A DNA stretch of 64,000 nt, from positions 283,193,679 through 283,257,678 of the forward strand of contig NC_079147.1 in assembly GCF_945859685.1 (NCBI RefSeq), given 5' to 3'. Both the position numbers and the translations under genes were made by a program. This stretch comes from Eupeodes corollae (taxonomy: Eukaryota > Arthropoda > Insecta > Diptera > Syrphidae). Positions 1 to 10,638 of the stretch are shown here, one piece after another. Numbering within the stretch: position 1 is the first letter of the stretch; each line of letters begins with the position of its first letter. Under the pieces are notes generated by a model that ran no database searches, was not told where the DNA came from, and saw only the letters and a list, made by a program, of their open reading frames with translations.

Positions 1-193
1 GTTGTCAGGAATGGAAGGGACCTACAATTTTAGGCCGAATCCGAACGGCTAGTTTGAAGGATTTGTCAATTCCTCGCAAGAGGCAGTACCCGCGAAAATT
101 AATTTTTTTAAATTAAGGTGGCACAGGCAGGGATTGAACCCAAGACCCCTTGCATGACAGTCCAACGCATTAACCATCATGCTAAGGGTACTA
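1..193 (-). repeat. tRNA-derived SINE copy, cut by the window edge
   Basis: Read on the minus strand, 193 to ~115 is a tRNA-like head: a TGGCATGATGGTTA-type A box followed by a GGGTTCAATCC B box. The family body with the 'cctcgcaagaggcag' block follows. Eight further copies or fragments in this window share this layout. Such units are normally transcribed by RNA polymerase III and mobilised by a LINE. The 3' end lies outside the window. Confidence 0.75.
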
Positions 194-957
194 CTTGTGG
201 AACACCTTTTTCGGTTTAAAAGGATTTTGACAAAGATATACCATTAGAAACCATTGCAGACGTGTTTAATAAAAGTTTTTCTTAAATCCGAATAAATTTG
301 GTTAAAAGGCCAATAACTGCTATCTTATATAAAATTGATCTTCTGTTAATGGTACCAAAAACAGCTTTAAAGTCGACGAAAAAAGTTTACAGAGGCTTCT
401 TTGTGTCGATAAAACGCCTGGAAACGCTCGCAAGAGCAAAAATTTGATCAATTGTTGAAAGGCCCGGCCGAAAACCACGTGATATTGAATTATCAAAAAT
501 TATCCAATTCAAAAGCCTAACGTACAATATTTGTGCAAACAGTTTTCTTAGTGAGCTAAAAATTGAAATGCCGGTATAATTTTCTTGTGAACTCCAATTA
601 CCCGTTTTAAATATAGGAAATATTGTAGCCAAACGAAAGTACCTCGGAAATTTCTCTTCTGTAAACATTTTGTTTAACAACCCCAACTCATTCTTGAGAA
701 ATTCAGGAGTCAAATTCTTAGAGAATTCGATGCCATCCAAACCCGCTGCTTTCTTATTTTGTATTCAGCTTAGTAACAACTCAACAATGGTAAAAGGAGA
801 TTCTAGCCCATCAATTGAAACATATCGCAGGGCAAAACTAATAGATCTGGTCAAAATCTGAAAGTAGTAAACCTTCAAAGTATGTGGCCAGATCGTCAAC
901 ACCAAGACTTAAAGACGATGACTTGCTGCGATCTCCCAAAATCCGTACATTGTACCA
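194..957 (-). pseudogene. LINE reverse-transcriptase fragment
   Basis: The minus strand encodes pieces of a non-LTR reverse transcriptase in order. They are a linker, an 'NKKAAGLDGI' finger region, 'ENYTGISIFSSLRKLF', 'FRPGLSTIDQIF' and 'FVDFKAVF', which matches the conserved FxDFxxAF motif. The last part (about 200-360) is frameshifted and ends against the SINE. No YADD box is present, so this is an internal fragment. Its motifs resemble those of the LINEs at 17.8-20.6 kb and 40.1-41.8 kb. The clade is uncertain (CR1/Jockey group at best). It is not functional. Confidence 0.65.
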
Positions 958-1040
958 GATTTCCTTATAGTAGGTGAAGTTTAGATGGTCTACTTTTTTC
1001 AGGATCGGGCAAACAATACTGAGGTTCCTTTTAAATTCCA
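958..1040 (-). pseudogene. RTE reverse-transcriptase scrap
   Basis: About 27 codons on the minus strand read NLSIVCPILKK followed by an 'LNFTYY' remnant. These correspond to the 'LSIVCPIPKKGDPLNCANYRG' stretch of the RTE copies at 22.1 kb and 49.8 kb. It directly abuts the upstream end of the LINE fragment at 194-957. Too short to place within a subfamily. Confidence 0.5.
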
Positions 1041-4000
1041 AAAACGAAACTTATATATATAATATACTGGAAAACAGTTTCACGGTTTAAATTCTTACTT
1101 TCATAAGTTCATTGCCAATTTTCCCTTCTTATACCTTCTTGTTCTTTTAAAAAGGTTTTTAAGATTTGAATCAAACTATCGAAGGCTGTTTTCAACAGTT
1201 TGTTTTTGTACAATTACTGCAATGCCCACTTTTACAGCATGTAAATATGTTCTAATAGTATACAAAAATATTAGAACTATAGATGTCACTTATGTCTTTG
1301 TCCTTTTAATTTTAAGTCTTTTTAAATAGAAAATTCATACAGAAGATCTCGCTATTTTCAAGGTTTCAAAACCGCATGAATCGTGTGTAATTTAAGTAGT
1401 TTCCCTCGCTTTAAGTTTATTGCAATACTTTAGTTACATTTTTGATTATTTACAGAGGGAAAACGAAAATGGCGCCCAACGTGAGACGTTACTAGTTTAA
1501 AAAACAACAATAAAATGTTCCTTCCATTTAAAGCCTTTTCGTAAAGCAAATAAATACAACTCACTCTACTTTGATGTATAAACATATTCACGCCGCCCCT
1601 GAAATATCATGATACCTGTTTTCTCTCAACCCCATCACCTGTTTACAGTTCCCAACCCTTTTGTTCATAATGGCTGGGGTTGAACCTTAGCCTGCTTGCT
1701 GCCTAGAGGGACGTAGTGTTATTGTCAAAAGTTTAGATCATAAATAACTGCTTCGAATGAGAAGGAATCATACTTTTACATTAAGGCCCTCTGTACCTAT
1801 ACCGTCTTGTCTGAAAGGAACGATAATGTTTTTTATTTGGGTGTTGTTTTTTGTATAGCCCCAATCTTTCAACAAACCTTGTTTGCCTGTAAAATTGCAC
1901 CCACCTTTCATGTCCTGTTCATAATTTATGGTGTATTCTTTCATATGACAATTATTATGATTTTCGTTTGTTTGAATATGTTTGTGTTAGATGCCAAAAT
2001 AATGTATACCCTACCCAACCCATCTTATACCTGCCTTACCCACCCATATTCAATGAGGACTTCAATATGGGAAGGAGGAATAGAAGAGTGTGTACTAACC
2101 TGGTTCCACCCAAGACGACAAAGCAGGTGAATGGATCCCACGAGAAAAACCAACATACACGCAACACAAAATCTTACATTCCATTTTCACCAGAACTTCA
2201 TAGGTACATATGTAGATAATATTTGGAGAAAATATGTTAACATCTGACAAATAGCATAACTAATTCATTTCCAATTAGTTTCGAGCCAAAATATCCTACA
2301 ATTTCCATTTATCCATCTCTGGCACACACACAAAACACTCATTGTTTCAGGCTGTTTACACGCTTCGTATGCTCTCGTTGACAACCAAAAAACAAAGACG
2401 AAGAAAGAAAATCCCCATATGCGTAATTATTAGACTTTTCCTGCCACAGGATATAATTAAAATAAATCACCTTTCTTTGCCCCAACAGAAAAAATAAGAG
2501 TTTCTCAAGAAAATAATTCAATCGAAGTTAACCACACAAAAAGCGTGTCAACATGCGGAATATTTACCAGAACATGAATGTACAGCAGACATATCATATC
2601 CTTGACAAATTTGAGGTCCTGCGGCTGATATTCTATTAAGTAACATGAAAATAGAAAAAAAGACATACGACAAGCTGGGGACTGCGAGAGTAAGATCAGA
2701 TTTCATTCGTCGAAAAAGAATTAGTCAAAGTCAGATCAGAGTAGCAGAGTTCGAAATAAATTAAATAAAGGAAACAAGTCGTAATACCGAGAGGATTAGC
2801 ATCACACAGTAGCCTGCTAAGACGTAATACATCATACATAGCTCGAAGCGACACTATTTTTTCGATAAATCATCGGACAAAAACTATAACAACGATCCTG
2901 GACAAATAACGAATCAATTTTCTTGTGGCTTCTATAAAATTATTTTTCGGAAGATATCCTTGCTGTCTGTCTGCATATGGAAAGGACGAATATAGAAAAC
3001 AACACAAAGTAGCAAAAAAAGGAAACAAAATTATGTCCTTCGTATATGATGTCAGAAGGACTATAACAACGATCCATATGTTAGCTCATCTAGCTAATGA
3101 GGATTTCTCGTTGAAAGGACACAAATCTAAGCTAAGCTATATTTCCCCGCATCATGTCCTGTACACAACATATTGCAACATACTGCTACTAGAATAGTGC
3201 TGTGTATTGTATACGTATGTATGTTGCTTTGAAATGCTGATGGCATAAGGATTAGCGTGTTCACCTCCATAAATATAATTTCTCAAAATGGGATTTAGTT
3301 TTACTGCAACGATAACAGTATATCTATATCTAAAAGCGGTATAGAGAGAAAGTGAACACAGGACATTGTTGCTCGAAAGGATATTATTATTGTCATCGAC
3401 AATATATGGATCGATTTCCAGGAAGTCGTTTTAGTTAGTTAGTTTTGTGCGAACAAAGTCCTTTTGGGAATCGTATGCCGACCGTATTTATGGATTTATG
3501 TGGCGAAATTGAGATGTTAATCAGACCAAGCGACCTACAGAGGATAGATTGTATTTCTTCGAAAGAGGGTGAATGTGATACTTTTTATGACGAGCAAATG
3601 CCTACTTAAGTTTGATGTATAAGGAAGTTGTTTAGTAATTCAAATGTTTTTTTTTTTCTTCATTCATAGAAATGTTTGTTGATATAAAATTATCCTATAG
3701 CGTGCTGTGTGATTTTATTACACACAAAAAAAAAATGATATAAAAGTCAAGTGCTTATTTTTAATGTTCTCTTATATTTTTTATTCCAAAAAAAGCATTT
3801 ACGAACCTCATAGAAATTAGGAACATTGATTTTCAACTTAGATCAATTTATTACTGAAAGGACATTTAAGTTGCTTTGCGAGAATTATATTGGGGTAATT
3901 TGTTTGATAGGAGAATTAATAAAATGTGTTTTTTTTATTTTAACTAAAAGTATATTCCGAATTAGCAGAGTAAAACCTGAAGCTAATTTGGTGTAGTTGT

Positions 4001-4240
4001 TCTTATGGATAGAATGAGTACCAGAACTTTATTTTAAGGAGTTTTTCCTTATGTACTTGATTGTTATATTATATTTAATGCTTACGAATATTAAGTTTAA
4101 AATTCGCTAACAAAACTATAAAGTTTAAAACATGGTTTTTAGAAAATTAATAAAAATGTATGAGAAACAATTAGAATATTTTTTTTTATTTTACAGTTTC
4201 ATAAATAAATATTTGCAAAACAGTGAACATTTGTTTAAAT
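1041..4240. other. Low-copy DNA, no gene recognised
   Basis: AT-rich sequence with no recognisable protein. The longest open frames (about 107 codons at 1807-2130 and 90 codons at 2925-3197) have no domain, signal or codon pattern I recognise. A short phrase, 'actataacaacgatcc', occurs at about 2884 and 3060, suggesting a minor internal duplication. A primer-binding-site-like sequence at 1470 is listed separately. Confidence 0.5.
1470..1485 (+). other. Retroviral-type tRNA-Lys primer-binding-site match
   Basis: TGGCGCCCAACGTGAG is close to the tRNA-Lys-complementary primer-binding site used by many gypsy-type LTR elements. If real, the ~400 bp upstream would be a decayed LTR and the body of the element would be lost. 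No gag/pol remnant, polypurine tract or second LTR is visible, so this may be a solo remnant or a chance match. Confidence 0.3.
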
Positions 4241-4242
4241 TA

Positions 4243-4566
4243 GTCCGGCCAAATTAGACCAAAAAATAAGAGTAAAATTACCTTAATTCCCATAAAGCTG
4301 AAAATCGGTAAGATTGTTTTAAATATTATTAAAAAGAAAATTTGAAAGTTCCGCATCTCTCCGCTGGCTGTAAGGAAAAATTGTATTCAAGGTCAAAGGT
4401 ACAAAAATGAGTTTTTCGCTATTTTCAGCAAAACGGTAAGTTTTATCATAGAAATATTTAAGACAAAAATTGTAGATCATAAAATTATCTTCAAAAAATT
4501 AGGTAACACTTTTTTTCTACGAGCCACCGTTTTCGAGATATAACGATTAAAAAAGTTGAAAGTTGA
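4243..4566 (+). repeat. Left terminal inverted repeat of the 4.15-kb element
   Basis: Pairs with 8143-8397 in inverted orientation. Shared blocks, in order, are AGTCCGG near the tip, 'ttaccttaattc', 'gctgaaaatcggtaa', 'tgagtttttcg', 'ttttcagcaaaacggtaag' and 'gagccaccgtttt' followed by 'gagatataacgatt'. The left copy carries about 60 extra bases near 4465-4510 that are missing from the right copy. Confidence 0.8.
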
Positions 4567-4742
4567 CGTTTCCTCGTCACCTATGAGGTAATGTACTTAG
4601 CGCGTTTTTTGTTTGTGGTTTCCCCAATAGGCTTATTTCGCGGGTCAGTTTGAATCCTGTTTGATTTGAAATTATTGAAAAATAATGGATAAGCAGAGAT
4701 TGAAAAAATAAAAGAAATTTAAATGAAAAAAAGTAGTGAAAT

Positions 4743-7700
4743 TTAATCGTCCGAGTCGTAACTTTTAAAATCTTCTTCTTGTTCTTCTTTATCTTCATCC
4801 TGAGTGCTTTGGTACCGGGATATAAGGGCAAGTGTCATAGAACAAAATTTTGAAATTTGGTCTTGGGACACTTTTCGAAAGCGTCATTAAGCCCAATTTC
4901 AACGTTTGGCCTTATGTCGTTTTCAGAAAGTGTCATAAGGCCAAATTTGTTTGCGACTTAACTAAAAGCGGTCTTTACCGTGATATGAGTAACAGCTGAT
5001 GGTAAGTAAATTTAATCAGGAAACTTTCAAGCTACTCGTTTCTGTTGACCTTGTAAGAAAAAGTTGAAAAATGGATGTTCGAAGTGGTTTAATCTATAAT
5101 TATGAGAATTTTGAAAGCTTAAGAGTACGCAGCCACCTGTTATAATACCTGATATTAAACAATTATATTAATTTAGAGCAAATTTGTAAAAAAGACATGC
5201 GTGCTAATCAACTTACACAATGAATGCTTAGTTCGGATCCAGAAATCAAGTGCCACCCATAATCATACAGATAATGAAAGTCTTAAAAATAAAATGAGAA
5301 CTATGAATGAAATAAAAGAAACAATGGAAATGTTTCAGTAAAAGAAGCAGCATACGCGAAGTTTTTAATGAAATATGTTCAACGGTTTGTGAGAACCCTC
5401 TACAGTTAAGCTTCAAATTTAGTTCAATTAGCATAAAAGTTTTGTATTTGTTTGCCAAATGTTTTCCACATATTGTATCCATATTTATTATAAGGTTCAA
5501 TTTGGAAAAGTAAGACGGCAGCTCATGCGAATACGAAACAGGTTGTTTCCTAAAAGCAAAATCTAAAACTTGGTCTAATGTCACTTGACTTTGTGTCACG
5601 GCACCGAATGCATGTAAACTGCGTTAATAGCGATGTATCGCATGTTGTCTCGTTGAAATCAAACGGATCCTCTGCTGTTGGTGATTCAATATTAGAGCAC
5701 AACGGGCCTTGACAATGTGAACATGCTGGAGAACAGAACAGTCCGACTTTAGCAACCACATTTAGCACTGCATCCTTTTTTGTAGATGCGAAAAATTGAG
5801 TTCAGCAATTTTGCCGGCGCAAGTGGAAGTAAAGTATGAACTTACTTACTAACTTACTAAAGATGGCACTATACTGTTCGGGCGGACCTAGTCCTCAACC
5901 AACATGCGGCTCCAGCCAGCTCGGTCCCTACCGAAAATCACGAGAAGAATTTTTCTCTCGAACCATCCTAAGACGCTCTCATCTTTCTTTGACAGAATCC
6001 AGGTCTCAGCGCCATAAATGAGAACCGTAATGATGAGTGTCTTAAAGATGGTGATTTTAGATGCTCGAGAGAGGACTTTACTTCTTAATTGCCTTCTTAA
6101 TCCAAAGAAGCAGCGATTTGCAAAGTTTATTCTTCGTTTGATTTCAGCGTTGGAATCGTTGTTTGAGTTGATAGCGGTGCCTAGGTGGACAAAGTCCTTA
6201 ACTACCTCAAAGTTATAGCTGTCCATGGTGAAGTTTTGTCCAAGACGTCCTTGTTCAATGTCCTTTTTTGATGACAGCATATACTTGGACTTGCCCTCAT
6301 TGACCACTAAACCCATCTTCTTCGCTTCCGTCGCAATGCTCAAAAACGCTCCACTGACATCACGCTTTGATCTTCCAATTATCTCAATATCATCTGGATT
6401 GTGCCTCTAGTGTTGACGGTTGAGTTTTGCACAATTCTTTCCAGAACGATGTTGAAGAAGTCGCATGACAGTGCATCGCCTTGTCTAAAACCTTTTTTGA
6501 CATCAAATGAATTGGTAAGATCTTTTCCGACCTTGATAGAAAAGCGTGCATTCTCCATCGTCATTCTGCACAAACGTATAAGTTTGACAGGGATGCCAAA
6601 ACTAGACATTGCTCGGTAGAGCTCTTCCCTATAGATGCTGTCATACGCGACATTAAAATAGATAAAGAGATGGGTATCGATTTGAAGTTCCTGGTTTTTT
6701 TCCAAGATCTGCCGTAGTGCGAATATTTGGTCGATAGTGGACTTTCCTGGTCTGAAGTCACACTGAGTCTAGTTCCAACAACAAATCCACACCCAAATAG
6801 ACGCTGTCTTTGTTCTCGGCAGCAGTCGTCGTAGTATATATCGCAATCTTTTAGTTTGCGTTTGCCCGGTCCATCCCATCGCACTTCTTGGATGTCGGTA
6901 ATATCTGCCTTGCTTCCGCTAATTGTTCGGCTGCACGTGGTCTGTTAAGGGACCTTTCATTCCACGTACAGATCCGAAGTCCGTTGTCCTTATTTCGTTT
7001 GTGTGGGTTGTCAGCAGTGAATCCGTCCGTATCAGAGGCTTGTTGGTGCTTAGCAACTAAAGGTATTTTTTACGTGGCCAGGAAGTCATCCGATGGAGGG
7101 CCAGATCCTTAGTATAACTCCAAGGAAGGGGAGCCGGATAAACCTCTCCTTACAGGCCTGGGCTCTGAATATGTGGAAGAAGCCCTTTAAGGTGTTTACT
7201 AAGTAGTTCAACCTTACTGGAACTGTAGACGCCACCGTTGATTCCATCTCGAGAATTCGTCCGCTGCCGTCTGGATAAGGGAAGGTGCCTTAGTGGAAAC
7301 ACCTCTCCCTTCTCTCTCGTTTGCTGTCGAAACAACTTTCCACTGGGGTTAGAACCCAATCTCTAGTTGAGGTACTAGGCTACCGATATTTGAGAAAAAC
7401 CTGTGGACGCTTGTGACCTCTTGAATGTATATGTCTACCATTGATTCTAATAAATTGTTGACCAACTTCCAACCCCAGTCTGTAGGGTCAAGAGGCCAGT
7501 TATTACGTGTAAAAATAGTACATGATTTTGACACTTTGCAACAGCAGATACACTTTTTGATGGATGCATTTCCGATTGATGTTGAGCTTTTCCTTGTTTT
7601 AAAAAGAAAATAGTTCTTTCAGTTGGAGTTCGAGCAGTCAGTAATACGAGTAAGTCTATATCTTCCCCAACAAAAATAGTTGTATTTGTCAAATTGAATT

Positions 7701-8130
7701 GCTCAATTGCTGTTTTAAATCAACATCAGCATCATTATTAGCTTGTCTTATCAATGTATTTTACGTAGTAAATCTTTCTTTCAACATTTATTTCATCAAA
7801 TAAAATATCAATTGGTGAAGATTCTCGTGCAATCGTTATAGCCATCAAATATGACAGTAACGCGGGAACCAAAATGTCGACGTATTAATCTAGTATAACG
7901 TTGAATGGTTCTTCACTATCCCAAACCACGCGATGTAGTAAGTATCCTCCTTCAATGACGTATGTCGCATTTGTGTTGTTAATATCAAAGTCTACTTTTT
8001 CGAAACAATCGTTAATTGCAGACTTCTGTGTTTTACGCACCCCGATGCCATCAAATAACGATAGAGGGTAGGGAGATAGTTCATATTCAAAAACTATAGA
8101 GATGTATAAACATATATGTAGCGTACTCAT
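4743..8130 (-). pseudogene. Decayed PIN/FEN-like nuclease gene of the long-TIR element
   Basis: The start ATG is at 8130 (MSTLHICLYIS). Motifs run in order: VIEGGYLLHRVVW (~7920-7970), VTVIFDGY (~7838-7865), NNDAD (~7730), GEDIDLLVLL (~7645-7675), PLDPTDWGWKL (~7461-7490), then APAKLLN and KKGCSAKCGC plus GLFCSPACSHCQG (~5690-5815). An acidic tail ends in YDSDD and a stop at 4743-4745. The spaced acidic motifs (D/E-GGYLLH, FDGY, DAD, GEDIDLL) follow the order of PIN/FEN-type metal-dependent nucleases, and the Cys-rich part resembles CXC-type modules; both are inferences. Several frameshifts and stops, an internal deletion after HVITG, and an RTE insertion between SMVDI and TLLPLAP destroy it. 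The first acidic position is Glu, where such folds usually have Asp. I recall similar unnamed multicopy proteins in arthropods but cannot verify this here. Confidence 0.65.
5839..7428 (-). mobile_element. RTE retrotransposon with internal deletion, inserted in the TIR-element gene
   Basis: On the minus strand, from 7428, come a 5' leader and the start of an APE-type endonuclease (ICTWNERSLN, then about 50 codons to GCGFVVGTR). A jump follows straight into the middle of the reverse transcriptase, and the element ends with RAGWSRMLVE and a (TAAG)n-like tail at 5841-5858. The missing segment (the rest of the endonuclease and the first RT blocks) is over 1 kb. A second, ~31-nt deletion removes the YA of the YADD box, leaving 'GTI' fused to 'DD'. 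TATG flanks both ends (5835-5838 and 7429-7432), a possible short target duplication. It interrupts the host gene's reading between two conserved motifs. Dead copy. Confidence 0.8.
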
Positions 8131-8142
8131 GCATATTATGAC

Positions 8143-8397
8143 GATTACAACTTTTACAACTTTTTGAATCGTTATATCTCAAAAACGGTGGCTCGTATAA
8201 AAAAAAATGAAATATTTGTATGATAAAACTTACCGTTTTGCTGAAAATGGCGAAAAACTCATTTTTGTATCCTTTGATCTTGAATACAAATGTTTCCTTA
8301 CAGGGGACATTTTGTTTTTAATGACATTTTAAACAATATTACCGATTTTCAGCTTGGTGTGAATTAAGGTAACTTCGAATGTCTAAATTGACCGGAC
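8143..8397 (-). repeat. Right terminal inverted repeat of the 4.15-kb element
   Basis: Inverted partner of 4243-4566 with the same block order. 'gttatatctc' with an adjoining A-run and the complement of 'gagccaccgtttt' lie at the inner end, and ACCGGACTAA at the outer tip. The gene's start codon lies 13 bp inside it, so this repeat probably held the promoter. Confidence 0.8.
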
Positions 8398-8399
8398 TA

Positions 8400-8790
8400 A
8401 ATTCATCATTTTGTTTTTATTATTCAAATAACGATTTATTCTGTGGGATTTTCATCATGATTTGAATCGAAACTATTTGAAGTTCTGCTTCAAATTTCAA
8501 AAATTATTGGTAGTTTATTTTTGGGTTTCAATACCTTGAACTAATAAACTCATGTTGAATTGAGATTTTTAATAGATTCTAAATGTAAAGTATAAACGTA
8601 AAATTAAGATAAATAAAAATATATCGAGTATTTTTCGACCAAATTACCCACATACGAACTACACTGATAACTATCCATCATGTCTTTTGTCTTTTAAAAC
8701 TTTAACAAAATATTCATAATACAATTTTTTTTGATGTAAATAGTTTGTAGTCAAAATCTTTCATTGTACTTCTAACACGAAAACCAATTT
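8400..8790. other. AT-rich spacer, nothing recognised
   Basis: No open frame or repeat family that I can name. It ends where the degenerate DINE-like mosaic begins. Confidence 0.4.
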
Positions 8791-10088
8791 GTATCAGTTT
8801 TTGTTTTTTTTGTAGGTTTCGGATTTTTTGTTTTAAAGTTGTCAGTTGAAGTTTTCTTAAACGTTAACATCATCGACTTCGAATACATATTGTTACACAG
8901 ATAATAATCTAGAAAGGACTCTCAAGAAAATTGAGTTTAAAAAATTTCCATAGCAATGTAAAAAACAAGTGAAAAATTGGGTTAACCTAAAATATCTCAC
9001 GAATCACTATAGCTAGCGACTTGAATGAAATTTTATATTATGTATGTACTGTGGTAAAAATTGGTTTTTGACTCAAATATCTTTTCAAATATTAAAGACA
9101 TTAGCTTTAAACTAATTTTATCTTATTATATTATAATTGATTATAAAATTGAGTAAAATCGAATCAATTATCAAGTATTACAAAAAACAATCGGTCCGGT
9201 TGTCGTATTGAACATTTTGATATTTCTCGACGTTTCAAAGCCATTTCTCGACGTTTCAAGGTCCCTAGAGTCTTAATTCATTTTTTTTAGAGAAATTTTA
9301 AGAACCAGTAGAGATATCGACTTCAAATAAATGTTGCTACATAATAATGCAGAAAGTTGTAGAAAGGAGTCTCAAGAATAAAGATACGGTTTTTTTTAAA
9401 TCGCAATTTAAATTGGGTGGTGAAATCTAACTAATAATATTCTTAAAACAAATCAACTAACGGTTTTGTTTATAAATCAAAAAAAACTGAAACAAACAAA
9501 TTTCAACACAAATATTTTACTAACAAAAAATGATTTTGTCTCAAAAATAATTCTTTGCAATTAAGACGCTTTCGACATCTGCTAAAATGTTAAGAAAGAG
9601 CGAATAAACAGTTTTTTTTTTTTAATAAAAACATGTAAGATAAATTACGATAATATTTTAAAAATTTGTTTTCGACTCAATACAATCTTTTCAAAAATTT
9701 TAGATATTGGCTTCAAACAAGTTTCAACATATATAAAATATTATTTTCGATTATTTAACATTCAACAGCAAGTTTTTTTTTGTTCATAAAAGTTAAAATC
9801 GCAAAATTAGTAAACTTTACTTTTGACTTTAAAAGGATTTCATTCTGTGCTTAATTTTAAAAAATCAAATGTGTTCTAGACAAATCTAATGTATTTTTAT
9901 AAGAAATAAAAACTTTGAAGAAATGCAAATTAAATTGATAAAAATTGGTTTTTGACTAAAACCCTCGTTTTTGTATTTTTTTTTTTAGAAAATTCAACTG
10001 GTAATTTCTTTAACAAAACACAAAAACCTAGAAAAAGAACACAAAACTTACTGCCTTTTGCTAGAACTTTAACAATTTTTAAAGACCA
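8791..10088. repeat. Mosaic of degenerate Helentron/DINE-like copies
   Basis: It contains blocks shared with the better copies at 51.6-52.8 kb and 54.6-56.0 kb: 'tttctcgacgtttcaaggtccctagagtc' at ~9246 (a neighbouring block is duplicated at ~9222), 'agagatatcgacttcaaataaa' at ~9310, and many 'ttttcaaaaattt' and 'attggcttcaaac' blocks. The piece at 8800-8850 is in minus orientation and the rest is mainly plus, so at least two old copies are merged. Terminal palindromes are lost. Confidence 0.55.
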
Positions 10089-10089
10089 G

Positions 10090-10250
10090 TTCTTGTCATG
10101 AAAAGTGTATTCTCAAATAAGTCTTTCGGCTTCGATATAAATACTGTAAGTCCCTTCCTCCTGACATTAATCGCACTCAGCAATGATTGAGAGTTGTAAG
10201 TCTCTAGGCCCGAGTTCTCTACGAGGTGTTTCCTCTCCTAATTTATTTAT
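10090..10250 (+). repeat. SINE, 5'-truncated (body and tail only)
   Basis: Starts in the body at 'ttcttgtcatgaaaag' and runs through 'attgagagttgtaagtc' and 'taggcccgagttctct' to the family tail 'taatttatttat'. The tRNA-like head is absent. A further short tail-like end, 'gtgccaccggattatttattt', lies at about 10302. Confidence 0.65.
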
Positions 10251-10638
10251 CAAACTGCTTTCGCCTAAATGAGATATCCTACCGTATTTTCGAGATGTTG
10301 TGCCACCGGATTATTTATTTCTCATCATCAGAATCTGAACTCATAAAAAAGCAATAACTTGCTGCTTAGAATGCCTCAAAAGATGAACATTTTTAATGTT
10401 GCAGCATTCGAGTTCCGCTAGAAAGATGGACATAAGGTGTAGATGACGTGCATCATAAAAATGATTGCATAATAAAGCTGCTACTCAGATTTCTTTTTGA
10501 AAACGATCATATGCATTATTTAAACTTTATATAATATAAATCATTTTTAAGTTCTGGTATGTATCTTAAACAATTTTAAAACTCATGATACCTATGTACA
10601 TGTACATTGAAAGTAAAAGTTTTCAAAAAACTATATTC
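10251..10638. other. Spacer, nothing recognised
   Basis: AT-rich. Apart from the SINE-end echo near 10302-10325 no feature is visible. Confidence 0.4.

Larger units (their letters stand above)
4243..8397 (-). mobile_element. 4.15-kb element with long terminal inverted repeats and a decayed nuclease-like gene
   Basis: The two ends are inverted copies of each other. AGTCCGGCCAAATTAGAC at 4242 reappears, reverse-complemented with two mismatches, at 8381-8398, and similarity continues inward for about 255-325 bp. The flanks read aaat-TA on the left and TA-aatt on the right. This fits a TA duplication, or equally AAATT. Between the repeats is one broken gene on the minus strand (8130 to 4743), itself interrupted by an RTE insertion (5839-7428). 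Without the RTE the element is about 2.56 kb. No DDE transposase motif is seen. I infer a DNA transposon-like unit whose coding gene is the PIN/FEN-like protein; which superfamily it belongs to is unknown to me. Confidence 0.7.

Noticed and set aside
115..193. Functional tRNA gene
   Set aside because: The head matches tRNA A and B boxes but the acceptor stem cannot form and the same sequence is repeated with SINE body in many copies.
1807..2130. 107-codon open frame in low-copy DNA
   Set aside because: No domain, no biased codon use visible, hydrophobic stretches consistent with T-rich DNA, and overlapping open frames in other phases.
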